A stretch of 64,000 nucleotides of DNA from Epilithonimonas caeni DSM 17710 (GTDB lineage Bacteria; Bacteroidota; Bacteroidia; Flavobacteriales; Weeksellaceae). The position numbers and the translations under genes were made by a program. Every line of letters starts with the position of its first letter. The first letter of the stretch is position 1. Shown here in pieces: positions 53,927 to 63,798 of the stretch. Location: the NCBI RefSeq assembly GCF_000426465.1, contig NZ_KE384527.1, positions 272,543 to 336,542 on the forward strand. The letters run 5' to 3'. The notes beneath the pieces were generated by a model. That model was not told the origin of the DNA. It saw nothing but the letters and a program-made list of their open reading frames with translations, and did no database searches.

Positions 53927-56077
53927 CTATTGTTTGATCAATTTTTTACTAAAACTGTCATTCTCTGTTTTCACTTGAACTACGTAATTTCCTGTTTTCA
54001 GCCTAGACACATCGAAAGTATTCTTAGATAAACTGTCTGCATCGAACTGTTTTACCAATTTTCCTGAGATGTCATAAACCTCAACAGATTTCATTTTCGT
54101 AATTCCCTTCAGTGTAAATTGATTTTTCACCGGATTCGGATACAATGCCACATCCTTAGAATTCACAACATCATCCACAGCCAGTACCGTACAGCTAAAG
54201 TTAGCTTTGAAACCGGAATTATTCCCGGAAGCATCTGACCTGAATGTGATGGTCACAGCACCAGATTCATGAGTAGATTCATAAGAAGCAGGAATAGTAG
54301 TTCCTGTCAATCTAGCAGCCCCTGTAAACACTGGTGAAGTAGCGGTCCCATTTCTTAATGTTATATAATCCGTTCCATTTTCCAGATTGAATTCTGTAAA
54401 AGTGATTTTCACTTTCTGTCCCGGAGAATCTGGGTAGAAAGTTTTTGTCCAGATCTCGTTGTTAGAGTAATTTCCAGATTCACCCCCCGTATCTGTAATG
54501 CTTTTTCCACACCATAATCCATCTGTAATGAAGATTTGGTTCTGCTGATAAGTCGTAGAACAATCTGTCCCAACTTCCAATCTGTAAATTGAGTTGGAAT
54601 CAAGCCCTGTGAAATTCAGAACCTTGTTCGTAGTATTACCTGAATAAACTACAGTTCCATCAGTAGTTTTTGTCAAGCGATATTTCCATGTTGTTCCAGT
54701 AGCATCCGAAATGGTGGCTGTAGCTGTGTTATTTCCAACACTGTTTAATGCTAGAGAAGTGATCGTCAAATCACAAGAAGTGATACAATCTGATCCAAGA
54801 CAAGCTTTAGAAGCAACCGTTTCCCTGATCAGATCTCCAGGTTGCTGTCCGAAACCGTTTGCAAAACTGATCCCTACCGACCCAACCAAATGACAATAGC
54901 TCATGATCGTTCCTTTTGTCGTTGTAGGAAGTGGCCCATCACAACCTTCATCATTCCCTGATGCAGGCCCACAGCCATCAATGGCCGTATTATTCCCATT
55001 CCAGGCACAAGCATGGGTATGTGGAGAACCGAAATTATGTCCCAATTCATGTGTCATCGCCTCAATGTTCCAAGAATAAGTTGGAACAGCAATATTTTGA
55101 GAATTTACACCACAGTAAGAATATTTGTAAACACTACAAATTGAATTGACATATGCCACACTTGTTGTAGCAGGGTTTCTAATCAATTGAGCAACATCTC
55201 CATTGAAAGTTGTTCTCGTAGTCCTGAACTGATTAAGAATAACTCCCGGCTGTCCAGAATAAGGATCTGTTGATGTCCAAACATAAATCTCACTAATTGC
55301 AACCTTCACACTTTCATTATCATACAACGTCTTGATATTGTTGAACAAAGCCGTTACCCAATTTGAAGTGGAAGTTACATTAGAACCATTCTGAGTGTAA
55401 GGTCCATAGCCTACTTCAAAATAAATCCTTACACAATTGTTAGAATCTCTTGAAGCTTTTTTATTGGGATCGAAAGAAATCTTTTTACTGGCATTTTCCG
55501 GTAATTCTTCTGCACTGCAAGAAAAAGGATTTTTAGATTTCAACTTATAATCACTATAAGAAACGAAATCCTGGGAACTCTTTGCTTTTCCTACAACAAT
55601 ATTTCCTAATTCATTTGTGGAAGCAACTCCCACAATATCATTATCAAAAAAACTGAAAGCAACTACAGAGGTGTTGTCTCCCTTTATAATTCCCTGATAA
55701 TAAACTCCTGGTGTATAGTTAGCGTCACCTTTATCAGTTCCTACCTTGAAGCCACCAGCAAAAATATCATTCTTTACAAGTTCCACAGTTAAGTCTCCAC
55801 CTTCAAAAGGAAAACTAAGTTCCATGACTTGTGGTTTCTCGCTAACTATTCTTTGTAATTCAGCAGTTTTCAGCTGCATAACCGTCACGTCGGACGCCTC
55901 ATTGTTATAGACAGCTGCATTTTTGGAAGCTACATCCTTAGTAAAAGGACTGAACTTGGCAAAATTTCTCTTAGCCATCTTTTGATCTGCTACTTTCTGT
56001 GCAATTGGTTTAAGACCTTGTGCAGTCCCAAATCCGAAAAGACATACCGAAAATAGCAGTTGTAGAATTTTCTTCAT
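53927..56077 (-). CDS. M12B (reprolysin-like) metalloprotease with CUB and T9SS domains, copy 1
   Basis: 716 residues. Signal peptide (1-19), a propeptide (about 20-205), and a zinc protease with HELGHNFGSPH (H343, E344, H347, H353). A FnIII-like region (about 435-520), a CUB-like domain (about 525-630, GGESGNYSNNEIW) and a YPNP sorting tail (about 645-716) follow. A secreted metzincin. It and the next gene are tandem paralogues of about equal length. Confidence 0.9.
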   Translation of the reverse strand: MKKILQLLFSVCLFGFGTAQGLKPIAQKVADQKMAKRNFAKFSPFTKDVASKNAAVYNNEASDVTVMQLKTAELQRIVSEKPQVMELSFPFEGGDLTVELVKNDIFAGGFKVGTDKGDANYTPGVYYQGIIKGDNTSVVAFSFFDNDIVGVASTNELGNIVVGKAKSSQDFVSYSDYKLKSKNPFSCSAEELPENASKKISFDPNKKASRDSNNCVRIYFEVGYGPYTQNGSNVTSTSNWVTALFNNIKTLYDNESVKVAISEIYVWTSTDPYSGQPGVILNQFRTTRTTFNGDVAQLIRNPATTSVAYVNSICSVYKYSYCGVNSQNIAVPTYSWNIEAMTHELGHNFGSPHTHACAWNGNNTAIDGCGPASGNDEGCDGPLPTTTKGTIMSYCHLVGSVGISFANGFGQQPGDLIRETVASKACLGSDCITSCDLTITSLALNSVGNNTATATISDATGTTWKYRLTKTTDGTVVYSGNTTNKVLNFTGLDSNSIYRLEVGTDCSTTYQQNQIFITDGLWCGKSITDTGGESGNYSNNEIWTKTFYPDSPGQKVKITFTEFNLENGTDYITLRNGTATSPVFTGAARLTGTTIPASYESTHESGAVTITFRSDASGNNSGFKANFSCTVLAVDDVVNSKDVALYPNPVKNQFTLKGITKMKSVEVYDISGKLVKQFDADSLSKNTFDVSRLKTGNYVVQVKTENDSFSKKLIKQ

Positions 56078-56252
56078 ATTTTAATACAATTAAATTTATC
56101 GTACAAAAAAAAGACTTTTTTTTCAAAATCAACTTCATAATTCAAATTTTAACTATTTTACCTTAATTAAAAAAATCAATCAGAATTGACTTTTCCCCAT
56201 TTCAAAACAAGATTACCGTACAATAACAAAGAGTTTAATTAAAATTTTTCAA

Positions 56253-56287
56253 AAAAAATAGCCAAAACTCACATTTTGACTATTTTT
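56253..56287. terminator. Intrinsic terminator between the metalloprotease paralogues
   Basis: Stem AATAG / CTATT extended by CAAAA / TTTTG and A/T flanks, loop CTCACA; it ends the upstream copy on the minus strand. Confidence 0.65.
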
Positions 56288-56303
56288 TATCAATTCAACG
56301 CTA

Positions 56304-58460
56304 TTATTTTTTAATGATTTTCTTGCTTATCGTTTCTTTGTCAGTTTTCACCATTACAACGTAGCTGCCGGTCTTTAACATGGAAACATCAAACATATTT
56401 TTGGATATAGATATCTCATCAAAATCTTTGATCAATTTCCCAGAAGTATCGAAAACCTTGACAGAGACAATTTTTCCAATATTATTAAGGATAAATCGAT
56501 CTTTAACAGGATTGGGAGACAATGAAACATCTTTAAGACCCGCAACATCATCTGCCGCCAAAACACCACAACTAAGTAAAGCCTTGAATCCTTTCGAGGT
56601 AACACCTTCATCAGAAGTGAAGGTAACAGTGATGGCGCCGGTTGCATGAGTCGATTCAAAAGGTCCTCTGATCGTTGTTCCACTCATATTAGTACTTCCT
56701 GTAAAAGCTGGAGAAGTAGTTGAAGGGCCATTTCTTACGGTCAAGAAATCGTAACCTTGTTCAAGGTCAAATTCTTGAAAAGTAATCTTAATTTTCCCAT
56801 TAGAACTATCCGGGTAGAAAGTTTTTGTCCATGTTTCGTTATCTGTATAATTCGCATTAGCTCCACCAGAATCTGTTATCGTTTTACCACACCAGTCATC
56901 ATCCGTCAAAATCATTTGGCTTCTTTGATAGGCTCCTGAGCAATCTGTTCCTACCTCCACTTTGTAGAAGGTATTGGGAGATAGACCATCAATTGTCAGA
57001 GTTTTCACCGCTGTATTTCCGGATTTCACAATGGTGCCATCCATTTTGACCACCCTGTATTTCCATAGAGATGATGTCGCATCAGAAATGGTCGCAGTAG
57101 CAGCTGTCTTTGTAACATTACTGACCACTAGAGAAGTTACGGTAATCGTACATACATTTGTACAATCTGTTCCCAGACATGCTTTAGAATCAACCGTTTG
57201 TCTGATAAGAGCTCCTGGTTGTTCTCCAAAGCCTAATGACATATTGATTCCAACTGAATTCAGGTGACAGTAGCTCATGATCGTACCACCCTGACTAGGA
57301 ATTGGTCCTATCTCATCACAACCAGATTCTGGGTATCCAGCAAGCGCGCCACAACCATCAATTGGTGTAGAATCACCATTCCAAGCACAGGCATGTGTAT
57401 GTGGAGAACCTAGGGCATGTCCCATCTCGTGGGTCATTGCCATAATAGTCCAAGAATAGGTCGGAACATTATTATAGGTCATATTGATTCCAGAATAGGC
57501 ATATTTATAGGTTCCACAAAGAGAATTAAGGTAGGCCACACTCGTAGTGGACGGATAGTTTACCAAATGTGCCAGATCTCCGTCAAAAGTTGGTCTGTTC
57601 ACTCTAAAAGCGGCAAGATTCTGACTATATGAGCCGGTATATGGATCCGCAGTCTCCCAGACATAAACAGTTTTCAGGGACATCTTCACACCATCGTTCA
57701 CATAAAGTGTATTGATATTATTATGAACAGCTGAAATCCAGTTGACCGTATTGGTTACATTGGAGCCGTTTTGCTGAAAAGGCTGATTACAGATCTCATA
57801 ATAAACTCTTACACAAGAATTGGTCATCTGTGGGGCTTTAGAAGTTTTGGGGTCAAATTTAATTTTTTGCCTTTCATTGTCCATTAATTCATCAGCTGCA
57901 CAAATAAAAGGATTGGTTCCTGTCAACTTCTGATCATTATAGACCACAAAATCCTCCGAACTTACCGCTTTTCCTAGTGTTACATTTCCAATATTGGGCG
58001 CAGAAGCCACACCTATCACATCATTATCGAAAAAACTGAATGCAACCACAGACTTATTATCACCTTTTACAATTCCTCTATAGAAAACGCCTTTTTGATA
58101 ATTATAGACTTTCTTTTTATTGGTCTCAACTTTAAATTCCGGGGAATAAATGTCCACTTTTACCATTTCTACCACCAATTCCCTATCTTCAAAAGGAAAA
58201 GTGAACTCAATAGTTTGTGGCCTATCTAACAAGATCTGTGAGAGCTTGCTCTTATCCAGTTTCAAAACCCTAGCGTCTCTTGCCGCCTGCTGATAAGCTA
58301 TTTGCCTACCACTATTATCTAAGCTAAAAAGATTGACAGCTTGAAACACCGCCTTTTTTGAGTGATAATCATTGACTTCTTTAGCAATTGGTCTTAATGT
58401 TTGGGCAAAACCCATGACACTGAGAAGCAAGAACACAAACAATTGTAATTTTTTCTTCAT
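56304..58460 (-). CDS. M12B (reprolysin-like) metalloprotease with CUB and T9SS domains, copy 2
   Basis: 718 residues, same architecture as copy 1, roughly half identical. Zinc motif HEMGHALGSPH (H344, E345, H348, H354). CUB region GGANANYTDNETW (about 525-630), YPNP-like sorting end (here LSPNPVKDRF, a P-N-P form without the tyrosine). The downstream cysteine residues of the M12B domain are conserved in both. Different substrate choice is possible but cannot be read. Confidence 0.9.
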   Translation of the reverse strand: MKKKLQLFVFLLLSVMGFAQTLRPIAKEVNDYHSKKAVFQAVNLFSLDNSGRQIAYQQAARDARVLKLDKSKLSQILLDRPQTIEFTFPFEDRELVVEMVKVDIYSPEFKVETNKKKVYNYQKGVFYRGIVKGDNKSVVAFSFFDNDVIGVASAPNIGNVTLGKAVSSEDFVVYNDQKLTGTNPFICAADELMDNERQKIKFDPKTSKAPQMTNSCVRVYYEICNQPFQQNGSNVTNTVNWISAVHNNINTLYVNDGVKMSLKTVYVWETADPYTGSYSQNLAAFRVNRPTFDGDLAHLVNYPSTTSVAYLNSLCGTYKYAYSGINMTYNNVPTYSWTIMAMTHEMGHALGSPHTHACAWNGDSTPIDGCGALAGYPESGCDEIGPIPSQGGTIMSYCHLNSVGINMSLGFGEQPGALIRQTVDSKACLGTDCTNVCTITVTSLVVSNVTKTAATATISDATSSLWKYRVVKMDGTIVKSGNTAVKTLTIDGLSPNTFYKVEVGTDCSGAYQRSQMILTDDDWCGKTITDSGGANANYTDNETWTKTFYPDSSNGKIKITFQEFDLEQGYDFLTVRNGPSTTSPAFTGSTNMSGTTIRGPFESTHATGAITVTFTSDEGVTSKGFKALLSCGVLAADDVAGLKDVSLSPNPVKDRFILNNIGKIVSVKVFDTSGKLIKDFDEISISKNMFDVSMLKTGSYVVMVKTDKETISKKIIKK

Positions 58461-58590
58461 ATCAAATTTTATTTATTTCGCACTAAAATAAACATTTTAA
58501 TCTAAATATCACCTTTAAATACTAATTACAACATCAATTTGTCAAAAACAATCATGATGATTCTTTGTTTTATCTTCAACCAATAAAAAG

Positions 58591-58598
58591 TATCTTTG
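58591..58598 (+). promoter_or_regulatory. Promoter -7 box of hemJ
   Basis: TATCTTTG, a full match, ends 14 bp before the ATG at 58613. A TTTG at 58564-58567 is 23 bp away, longer than ideal. Confidence 0.5.
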
Positions 58599-58612
58599 CA
58601 AAAAATCTGTTG

Positions 58613-59179
58613 ATGTTATATCCTATTATAAAGGCAATTCACATTATTTTTATGGTAAGTTACTTTGCCGGGATTTTCTATCTCGTGAGATTATTTGTCT
58701 ATTATAAGGATACAGACGAATTTGATGAAGTAAAGCAGAAGATTCTCAGGAATCAATATAGTTTTATGGCAGTCAGACTTTGGAACATCATCACTGTTCC
58801 CGCCGGAATATTGATGTTATTAAGTGGATTGACGATGATCTATCTGAATTTTGGATTGATGAAAACACCCTGGTTCCATCTGAAACTGACATTTTTAGTT
58901 GGACTTGGAATCTATCATTTTTGGTGTTGGAAGCGAGTGAAAGAATTAAAAAACCTCAACGGAAATACACTTTCAACCCCGAATATCAAGCTTCGACAGT
59001 TCAACGAGATCGCAACATTTATTTTATTCGCAGTTGTTTTTACAGTAATTCTCAAATATTCCGTTATACAATATTGGTGGCAATTATTACTCGGATTTTT
59101 CGGAATTGTCATTCTGATAACATCTATTGTGAAAGTGGTGAATAAGAATAAAGATAAAACAACAAAGAGTAAAAACTAA
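58613..59179 (+). CDS. hemJ: Protoporphyrinogen oxidase HemJ
   Basis: 188 residues from ATG 58613 (MLYPIIKAIHIIFMVSYFAG). Four membrane helices, with the conserved histidine in KAIHI (H10) and the RLWN and WFHLKLTF blocks of the UPF0093/HemJ family, which converts protoporphyrinogen IX to protoporphyrin IX. The C-terminal tail is lysine-rich. Not clustered with hemL. Confidence 0.92.
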   Translation: MLYPIIKAIHIIFMVSYFAGIFYLVRLFVYYKDTDEFDEVKQKILRNQYSFMAVRLWNIITVPAGILMLLSGLTMIYLNFGLMKTPWFHLKLTFLVGLGIYHFWCWKRVKELKNLNGNTLSTPNIKLRQFNEIATFILFAVVFTVILKYSVIQYWWQLLLGFFGIVILITSIVKVVNKNKDKTTKSKN

Positions 59180-59186
59180 TAATAAG

Positions 59187-59210
59187 GCTTCGAGAACCTC
59201 AGCCTGACAA
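59187..59210. repeat. CTTCGAGAACCTCAG-type dispersed repeat
   Basis: One copy (GCTTCGAGAACCTCAGCCTG) between hemJ and gldF; same family as in rsmE. Confidence 0.55.
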
Positions 59211-59247
59211 AACAAAATAATCAATCATCATTTATCAATTATCAACT

Positions 59248-59976
59248 ATGCTTGCTATATTCAAAAAAGAACTTTGGAATTTTTTCGGAAACTGGAGTGC
59301 ATGGATCATCATCGCTGCTTTCAGTATTATTTCCGCATTATTCCTTTTTTTCTTCGAGAACAATTTCAATATTTTCGAGATTGGAAGCGCCACTTTACAA
59401 AGTTTCTTTGTGCTTTCGCCTTGGCTTTTTATGTTCATCATTCCGGCCATCAGTATGAGAACTTTGGCTGAGGAAGAGCAATCCGGAACACTGTTTTGGC
59501 TTTTTTCCCAACCGGTGAAAATTACCGAAATCGTTGTTGGGAAATTCCTTTCCGTTTGGTTGGTTGGCGTTTTATGTTTATTGCCTAGTTTGGTTTATTA
59601 TTACACCGTTTACGTTTTAGGCGTTCCGGAAGGTAATATCGACGGAAGTATGACTTTTGGAAGTTACATCGGTTTGACGATTCTGATTGCTGCTTTTTCC
59701 GCAGTCGGGATTTTGGCTTCATCGTTGTCATCGAACCAAATTATGGCTTACCTATTGGGCGTTTTCCTTTGCTTCATTCTCTATTTCGGGATTGAGCAAT
59801 TGGCAAGTTACAAACTGATGGGAGGCGCAGATTATATTTTGCAGAATATTGGATTTTATCAACATTTCTTAGCTTTCACAAGAGGTCAAGTAGATACAAG
59901 AGATGTTTGCTATTTTCTTTTCGTGATATTTTTGGGATTGGGATTGGCAAGTTGGTTTGTCTGGAAAAAGAAGTAA
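59248..59976 (+). CDS. gldF: Gliding-motility ABC transporter permease GldF
   Basis: 242 residues. Six membrane helices and the ABC-2 type permease opening MLAIFKKELWNFFGNWSAW. GldF forms an ABC exporter with GldG and GldA, required for gliding in Flavobacterium johnsoniae; many Chryseobacterium have the genes without gliding. gldA is not in the window. The gldF-gldG gap (190 bp) holds nested repeats. Confidence 0.93.
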   Translation: MLAIFKKELWNFFGNWSAWIIIAAFSIISALFLFFFENNFNIFEIGSATLQSFFVLSPWLFMFIIPAISMRTLAEEEQSGTLFWLFSQPVKITEIVVGKFLSVWLVGVLCLLPSLVYYYTVYVLGVPEGNIDGSMTFGSYIGLTILIAAFSAVGILASSLSSNQIMAYLLGVFLCFILYFGIEQLASYKLMGGADYILQNIGFYQHFLAFTRGQVDTRDVCYFLFVIFLGLGLASWFVWKKK

Positions 59977-60029
59977 GGAAAGATTCAAGAAAAAAGATAA
60001 AAGACTTTCAATTGAAACGTCGAATCTTT

Positions 60030-60127
60030 GCAGCCCAACTTGAGCAGGACTCTTCGAGAGCCTCAGAGTGACAAATTGGGAGCCCTTCGAAAAGCTCAGG
60101 ATAAACTACAAGCGGAAATAGCTGCCC
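60030..60127. repeat. Composite repeat: one element nested in another
   Basis: 60030-60045 (GCAGCCCAACTTGAGC) and 60109-60127 (AGCGGAAATAGCTGCCC) are the two ends of the GC-ended hairpin repeat. Between them sits a CTTCGAGAGCCTCAG ... CTTCGAAAAGCTCAGG element. The central A/T hairpin of the outer element is gone. Confidence 0.6.
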
Positions 60128-60165
60128 TAAAAATTTAAATTATAAAAATTCATTCTAATAGAAAA

Positions 60166-61824
60166 ATGAATAAAAAAAATAAAATCACTTTAATTATCAT
60201 AGCTGTTCTCCTGATCATAGGGATGAGCGGCATTATTTATAAACGTTTTGATTTGACGGCTGAAAAACGCTATACACTTTCGGATTCCACCATCAAGGTT
60301 TTGGAAAATGTGAAGAAACCGATGACGATTGAGGTTTACCTGGAAGGCGATTTTCCTGCTTCTTTCAAACAGCTCTCGAATGAAACCAAATTTATGCTGG
60401 ACGAGTTCCGAAAAATCAATCCGAAAATCGATTATAAATTCCGTGACCCGATTGCTGAGAAAATCCCGCAGGATACATTGAAAGGAATGGGAATGCAGCC
60501 TTCGATACTTCCGGATATGAAAGACGGAAAAATATCGGAAATCGTTATGTTTCCTTACGTCGCCATCAAATATAATGGTTACGGAACTTCTGTTCCATTG
60601 ATTGTCCAACAATCCGGCATTGATGCTGCAACACAACTCAGCAAATCGATTGAAAACCTTGAATATAACTTCGCTTCCACTATCAAAGGAATGACGGAAG
60701 AAACGGCGAAGAATATTGGTTTCTTGGTTAATCAAGACGAATTGCGTCCAGACGAATTCCGTGGATTTTTGGATCTGGCAATGGAGAATTATAACATCGG
60801 ACCCATCATTCCGGAAAACAAAACCGAATTGTCTTTGGCTGATGTCCCGAAACTAAAACAAATGGACGCTCTGGTTATTGCAAAACCAAGAAAAGCTTTT
60901 ACTGATAATGAAAAAGTGATTCTCGACCAATACATTATGAATGGCGGAAAAACACTTTGGATGATTGATGCAGTCAATGCTGAAATGGACACACTTTTCC
61001 AAGCCAAGAAAATTATGGCTTACCCGATTGACCTCAACCTGACAGATTTTATGTTCAATTATGGTCTGAGAGTCAACCCGGCGCTGGTAAAGGATATGAA
61101 AAAATCGGCACTGGTAAGAATAGTTTCTGGAGAAGTTGCCGGTAATCCACAGTATAGCAGTTTTCTCTGGCCTTATTTCCCTTTAGGAATCGCTGAAACC
61201 AAAAATCCGATTACAAAAAACATCAATCCTGTAAAATTCGAATTTCCAACTTCGATTGATACGCTGGGAAGGCCAAATATCAAAACCAAAGTTCTTTTCG
61301 AATCCAGCGAAAGAACCACTAGCAAAACTGTTCCGAATTATGTCGCGCTTTCTGAAATCGTAAGAACAGACAGCATCGGCGAGATGGAACGCCCTACTCC
61401 ACCGAAGATTTTTGCGGTGGCTTTGGAAGGGAAATTCAAATCTGCTTATGCGACAAGAAGCGAGAAGAATTCTTACCCTGATTTCAAAGCTCAAAGTCCG
61501 GAAAATAAAATGCTCGTGATCGCAGATGGTGATATTGCCAGAAATCAGATCTGGAAAGGACAACCTCTTCCTCTCGGTGAAGATTTGCTGACCAAAGAAC
61601 ATTACGGCAATGCACAATTTTTGAGAAATGCTCTGGATTATCTGTTAGACGACAGCAATATCATGGAACTTAGAGACAGAACAATAGAAGTGCGATTGCT
61701 TGACCGACAAAGAATTGATGCTGAAAAATCTGACTGGCAATGGCTCAATCTTCTTTTACCTTTGGGAATTTTAGGAGTTTTGAGCGCAGGATTCTATTTC
61801 CTGAGAAAGAAGATGTTCTCGTAA
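60166..61824 (+). CDS. gldG: Gliding-motility-associated substrate-binding protein GldG
   Basis: 552 residues. N-terminal membrane helix (about 7-25), then an ABC-type uncharacterised auxiliary domain with the conserved opening YTLSDSTIKVLENVKKPMT and the second block DALVIAKPRKAFTDNEK, and a C-terminal membrane helix (about 525-547). Same operon class as gldF despite the repeat-filled gap. Confidence 0.93.
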   Translation: MNKKNKITLIIIAVLLIIGMSGIIYKRFDLTAEKRYTLSDSTIKVLENVKKPMTIEVYLEGDFPASFKQLSNETKFMLDEFRKINPKIDYKFRDPIAEKIPQDTLKGMGMQPSILPDMKDGKISEIVMFPYVAIKYNGYGTSVPLIVQQSGIDAATQLSKSIENLEYNFASTIKGMTEETAKNIGFLVNQDELRPDEFRGFLDLAMENYNIGPIIPENKTELSLADVPKLKQMDALVIAKPRKAFTDNEKVILDQYIMNGGKTLWMIDAVNAEMDTLFQAKKIMAYPIDLNLTDFMFNYGLRVNPALVKDMKKSALVRIVSGEVAGNPQYSSFLWPYFPLGIAETKNPITKNINPVKFEFPTSIDTLGRPNIKTKVLFESSERTTSKTVPNYVALSEIVRTDSIGEMERPTPPKIFAVALEGKFKSAYATRSEKNSYPDFKAQSPENKMLVIADGDIARNQIWKGQPLPLGEDLLTKEHYGNAQFLRNALDYLLDDSNIMELRDRTIEVRLLDRQRIDAEKSDWQWLNLLLPLGILGVLSAGFYFLRKKMFS

Positions 61825-61830
61825 TTAAAT

Positions 61831-61995
61831 CTTTTTGAACACAAAGTTCACAAAAGTTATATGAATAATGACTTTCTTAAGTTTCACAAAGCCGCTTCGC
61901 TTGGAAAAGAAAACGCTTTATTAAGTTTTACGCCTTTGTGAGACTTGTAACATAATTATTGAAAAAAAATCTTTGCGGACTTAGTGTTCAAAAAA
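61831..61995. mobile_element. MITE-like palindromic element upstream of lnt
   Basis: Ends (61831-61856 and 61970-61995) are imperfect inverted repeats of about 24 bp (TTTTTGAACAC-type). A second inverted pair lies inside (AAGTTTCACAAAGCCG at 61880-61895, CGCCTTTGTGAGACTT at 61931-61946). 165 bp, no coding capacity. It ends 8 bp before the lnt ATG. Confidence 0.6.
61945..61975 (+). promoter_or_regulatory. Promoter of lnt inside the palindromic element
   Basis: TTG (61945-61947), spacer 20, AATCTTTG (61968-61975, one mismatch to TAnnTTTG). The predicted leader is about 24 nt. Confidence 0.45.
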
Positions 61996-62003
61996 TAAAT
62001 ATT

Positions 62004-63653
62004 ATGAAAAACCTTTTACTCGCTTTAATTTCAGGAGTTTTGCTAGCCATTTGCTGGCCGACTTACGGGATTCCGTTTTTTATATTTTTTGCTTGGGTTC
62101 CGCTTCTGATGATGGAACACAACATTGCAAAATTTAGCGATATTAAAAAGAAAAAATTAGCAGTTTTCTGTTTTTCATACCTCACATTTCTGATTTGGAA
62201 TGCAGTAACCACGGGTTGGCTTTACAATTCACAATTACCTGACGGAAGCAAGTCTCTTTTGGCCGTTCTGTTTCCTGTTTTGACCAATTCATTTTTTATG
62301 GCATTGGTTTTCCTGGCTTATCATTTTTATAAGAAAAGTCAGGGGACTTATTTTGGATTGGTGTTTTTTGTAGCGATTTGGATGTGTTTTGAAAAGCTTC
62401 ATCTCGTTTGGGAATTCACCTGGCCTTGGCTCAATCTCGGAAATGTCTTTGCAGAATATCATCAGTTTGTTCAGTGGTATGATACTTTGGGTGCAACAGG
62501 CGGAAGTTTCTGGATTTTGACTTGTAATGTACTGGTATTTTATACGATAAGAATCTGGGAAGCCGGAAGAAAAAGAAAATCATTGATTAACAATGTTTTG
62601 ATGACAGCTGGTTTCATTATTTTACCAATGGTAATTTCTTTGATTAAATATTATAATTATTCGCCAGAAACGGTTGGCTCTATCAATGTAACGATGCTTC
62701 AACCGGCACTTGACCCTTACACCGAAAAATATCAAAAAGACAGTTTGACAATTGAAGGTGATCTGTTGAAATTGGCTACAGAAAATTCAGTTTTACAAAG
62801 CGATAGAAAATCAAAAATCGATCTATATCTTTCACCGGAAACTTCGCTTCCTGGACCAGGTTCTATTAGCGAAAAAGGGTTCAACAATAGTCTGCTCATC
62901 AATAACATCAAAACGTTTCTTTCCCAACATCCGAAATCTGTTTTCTCTGGCGGGATTTCCAGTTATTATGTTTATCAAGAAAATGAAGAAAAACCATCAA
63001 CAGCCAGTTTTCTGGAAAGGCAGGGCATTTGGGTGGACGAATATAATTCTGCAATCCAAATCATCCCTAATCAGCAACTGGAAATATATCACAAAGCAAT
63101 GCTCGTACCTGGCGTTGAGATTTTTCCTTATATCAATTTCTTCAAACCGATTTTAGGAGATGTAATGTTGGATTTGGGGGGAACAACACGTTCTCTCGGG
63201 ATTTCTGAAGAAAGAAAAGTCTTTGCCAATCCTTATAACAAATCTGTAATTGCGCCAATCATCTGCTATGAAAGTATTTATGGAGAATTCGTGACCGGTT
63301 ATGTAAAAAAAGGAGCAAATCTTCTAACAATTGTAACGAACGATTCCTGGTGGGGATATTCGCAGGGACATAAGCAATTACTGGTTTATGCAAAGCTTCG
63401 TGCAATCGAAACCAGACGCGAAATTGCAAGAGCGGCGAACAGCGGAACCAGTGCGCACATCAATTCCCGAGGCGATATTGTGGATGAATTACCTTACGGT
63501 GCAAAAGGCGCATTGACTGCAAAAGTTAATTTGATTGACAAAGAAACATTCTACACCAAGAGCGGCGATTTCCTTTCCAGAATTTGTCTTTTTGTGATTG
63601 GTGCTTTGTTGCTTTTTATTCCGGGGAGGAAGTATTTGACGAAGAAGAAATAA
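62004..63653 (+). CDS. lnt: Apolipoprotein N-acyltransferase
   Basis: 549 residues from ATG 62004; upstream frame from 61959 lies in the repeat. Six or so N-terminal membrane helices, then the nitrilase-like domain with the catalytic E-K-C set: SPETSLPG (E), the lysine near YHKAMLVPGVE and the cysteine in PIICYESIYGEFV, and a final membrane segment (about 525-545). Adds the third acyl chain to lipoproteins in the periplasmic face. Length is normal. Confidence 0.94.
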   Translation: MKNLLLALISGVLLAICWPTYGIPFFIFFAWVPLLMMEHNIAKFSDIKKKKLAVFCFSYLTFLIWNAVTTGWLYNSQLPDGSKSLLAVLFPVLTNSFFMALVFLAYHFYKKSQGTYFGLVFFVAIWMCFEKLHLVWEFTWPWLNLGNVFAEYHQFVQWYDTLGATGGSFWILTCNVLVFYTIRIWEAGRKRKSLINNVLMTAGFIILPMVISLIKYYNYSPETVGSINVTMLQPALDPYTEKYQKDSLTIEGDLLKLATENSVLQSDRKSKIDLYLSPETSLPGPGSISEKGFNNSLLINNIKTFLSQHPKSVFSGGISSYYVYQENEEKPSTASFLERQGIWVDEYNSAIQIIPNQQLEIYHKAMLVPGVEIFPYINFFKPILGDVMLDLGGTTRSLGISEERKVFANPYNKSVIAPIICYESIYGEFVTGYVKKGANLLTIVTNDSWWGYSQGHKQLLVYAKLRAIETRREIARAANSGTSAHINSRGDIVDELPYGAKGALTAKVNLIDKETFYTKSGDFLSRICLFVIGALLLFIPGRKYLTKKK

Positions 63654-63756
63654 TCACTTATCCATTAAATAAATTTAGATTGATTAAAAATTGATATAAT
63701 TTAAAAGAAATAAAATAGGTATAAAATAGGAAAAAAAGACCATCATCAACACTCTA

Positions 63757-63788
63757 TTGTTTTGTATTACCAAAAACCTTTACCTTCG
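63757..63788 (+). promoter_or_regulatory. Promoter before the 46-codon gene
   Basis: TTG (63757-63759), spacer 21, TACCTTCG (63781-63788; one mismatch to TAnnTTTG). Confidence 0.4.
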
Positions 63789-63798
63789 TTTCGAAAAC

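Noticed and set aside
60190-60735. 181-codon minus-strand frame over gldG
   Set aside because: Shadow of a well-supported gene.
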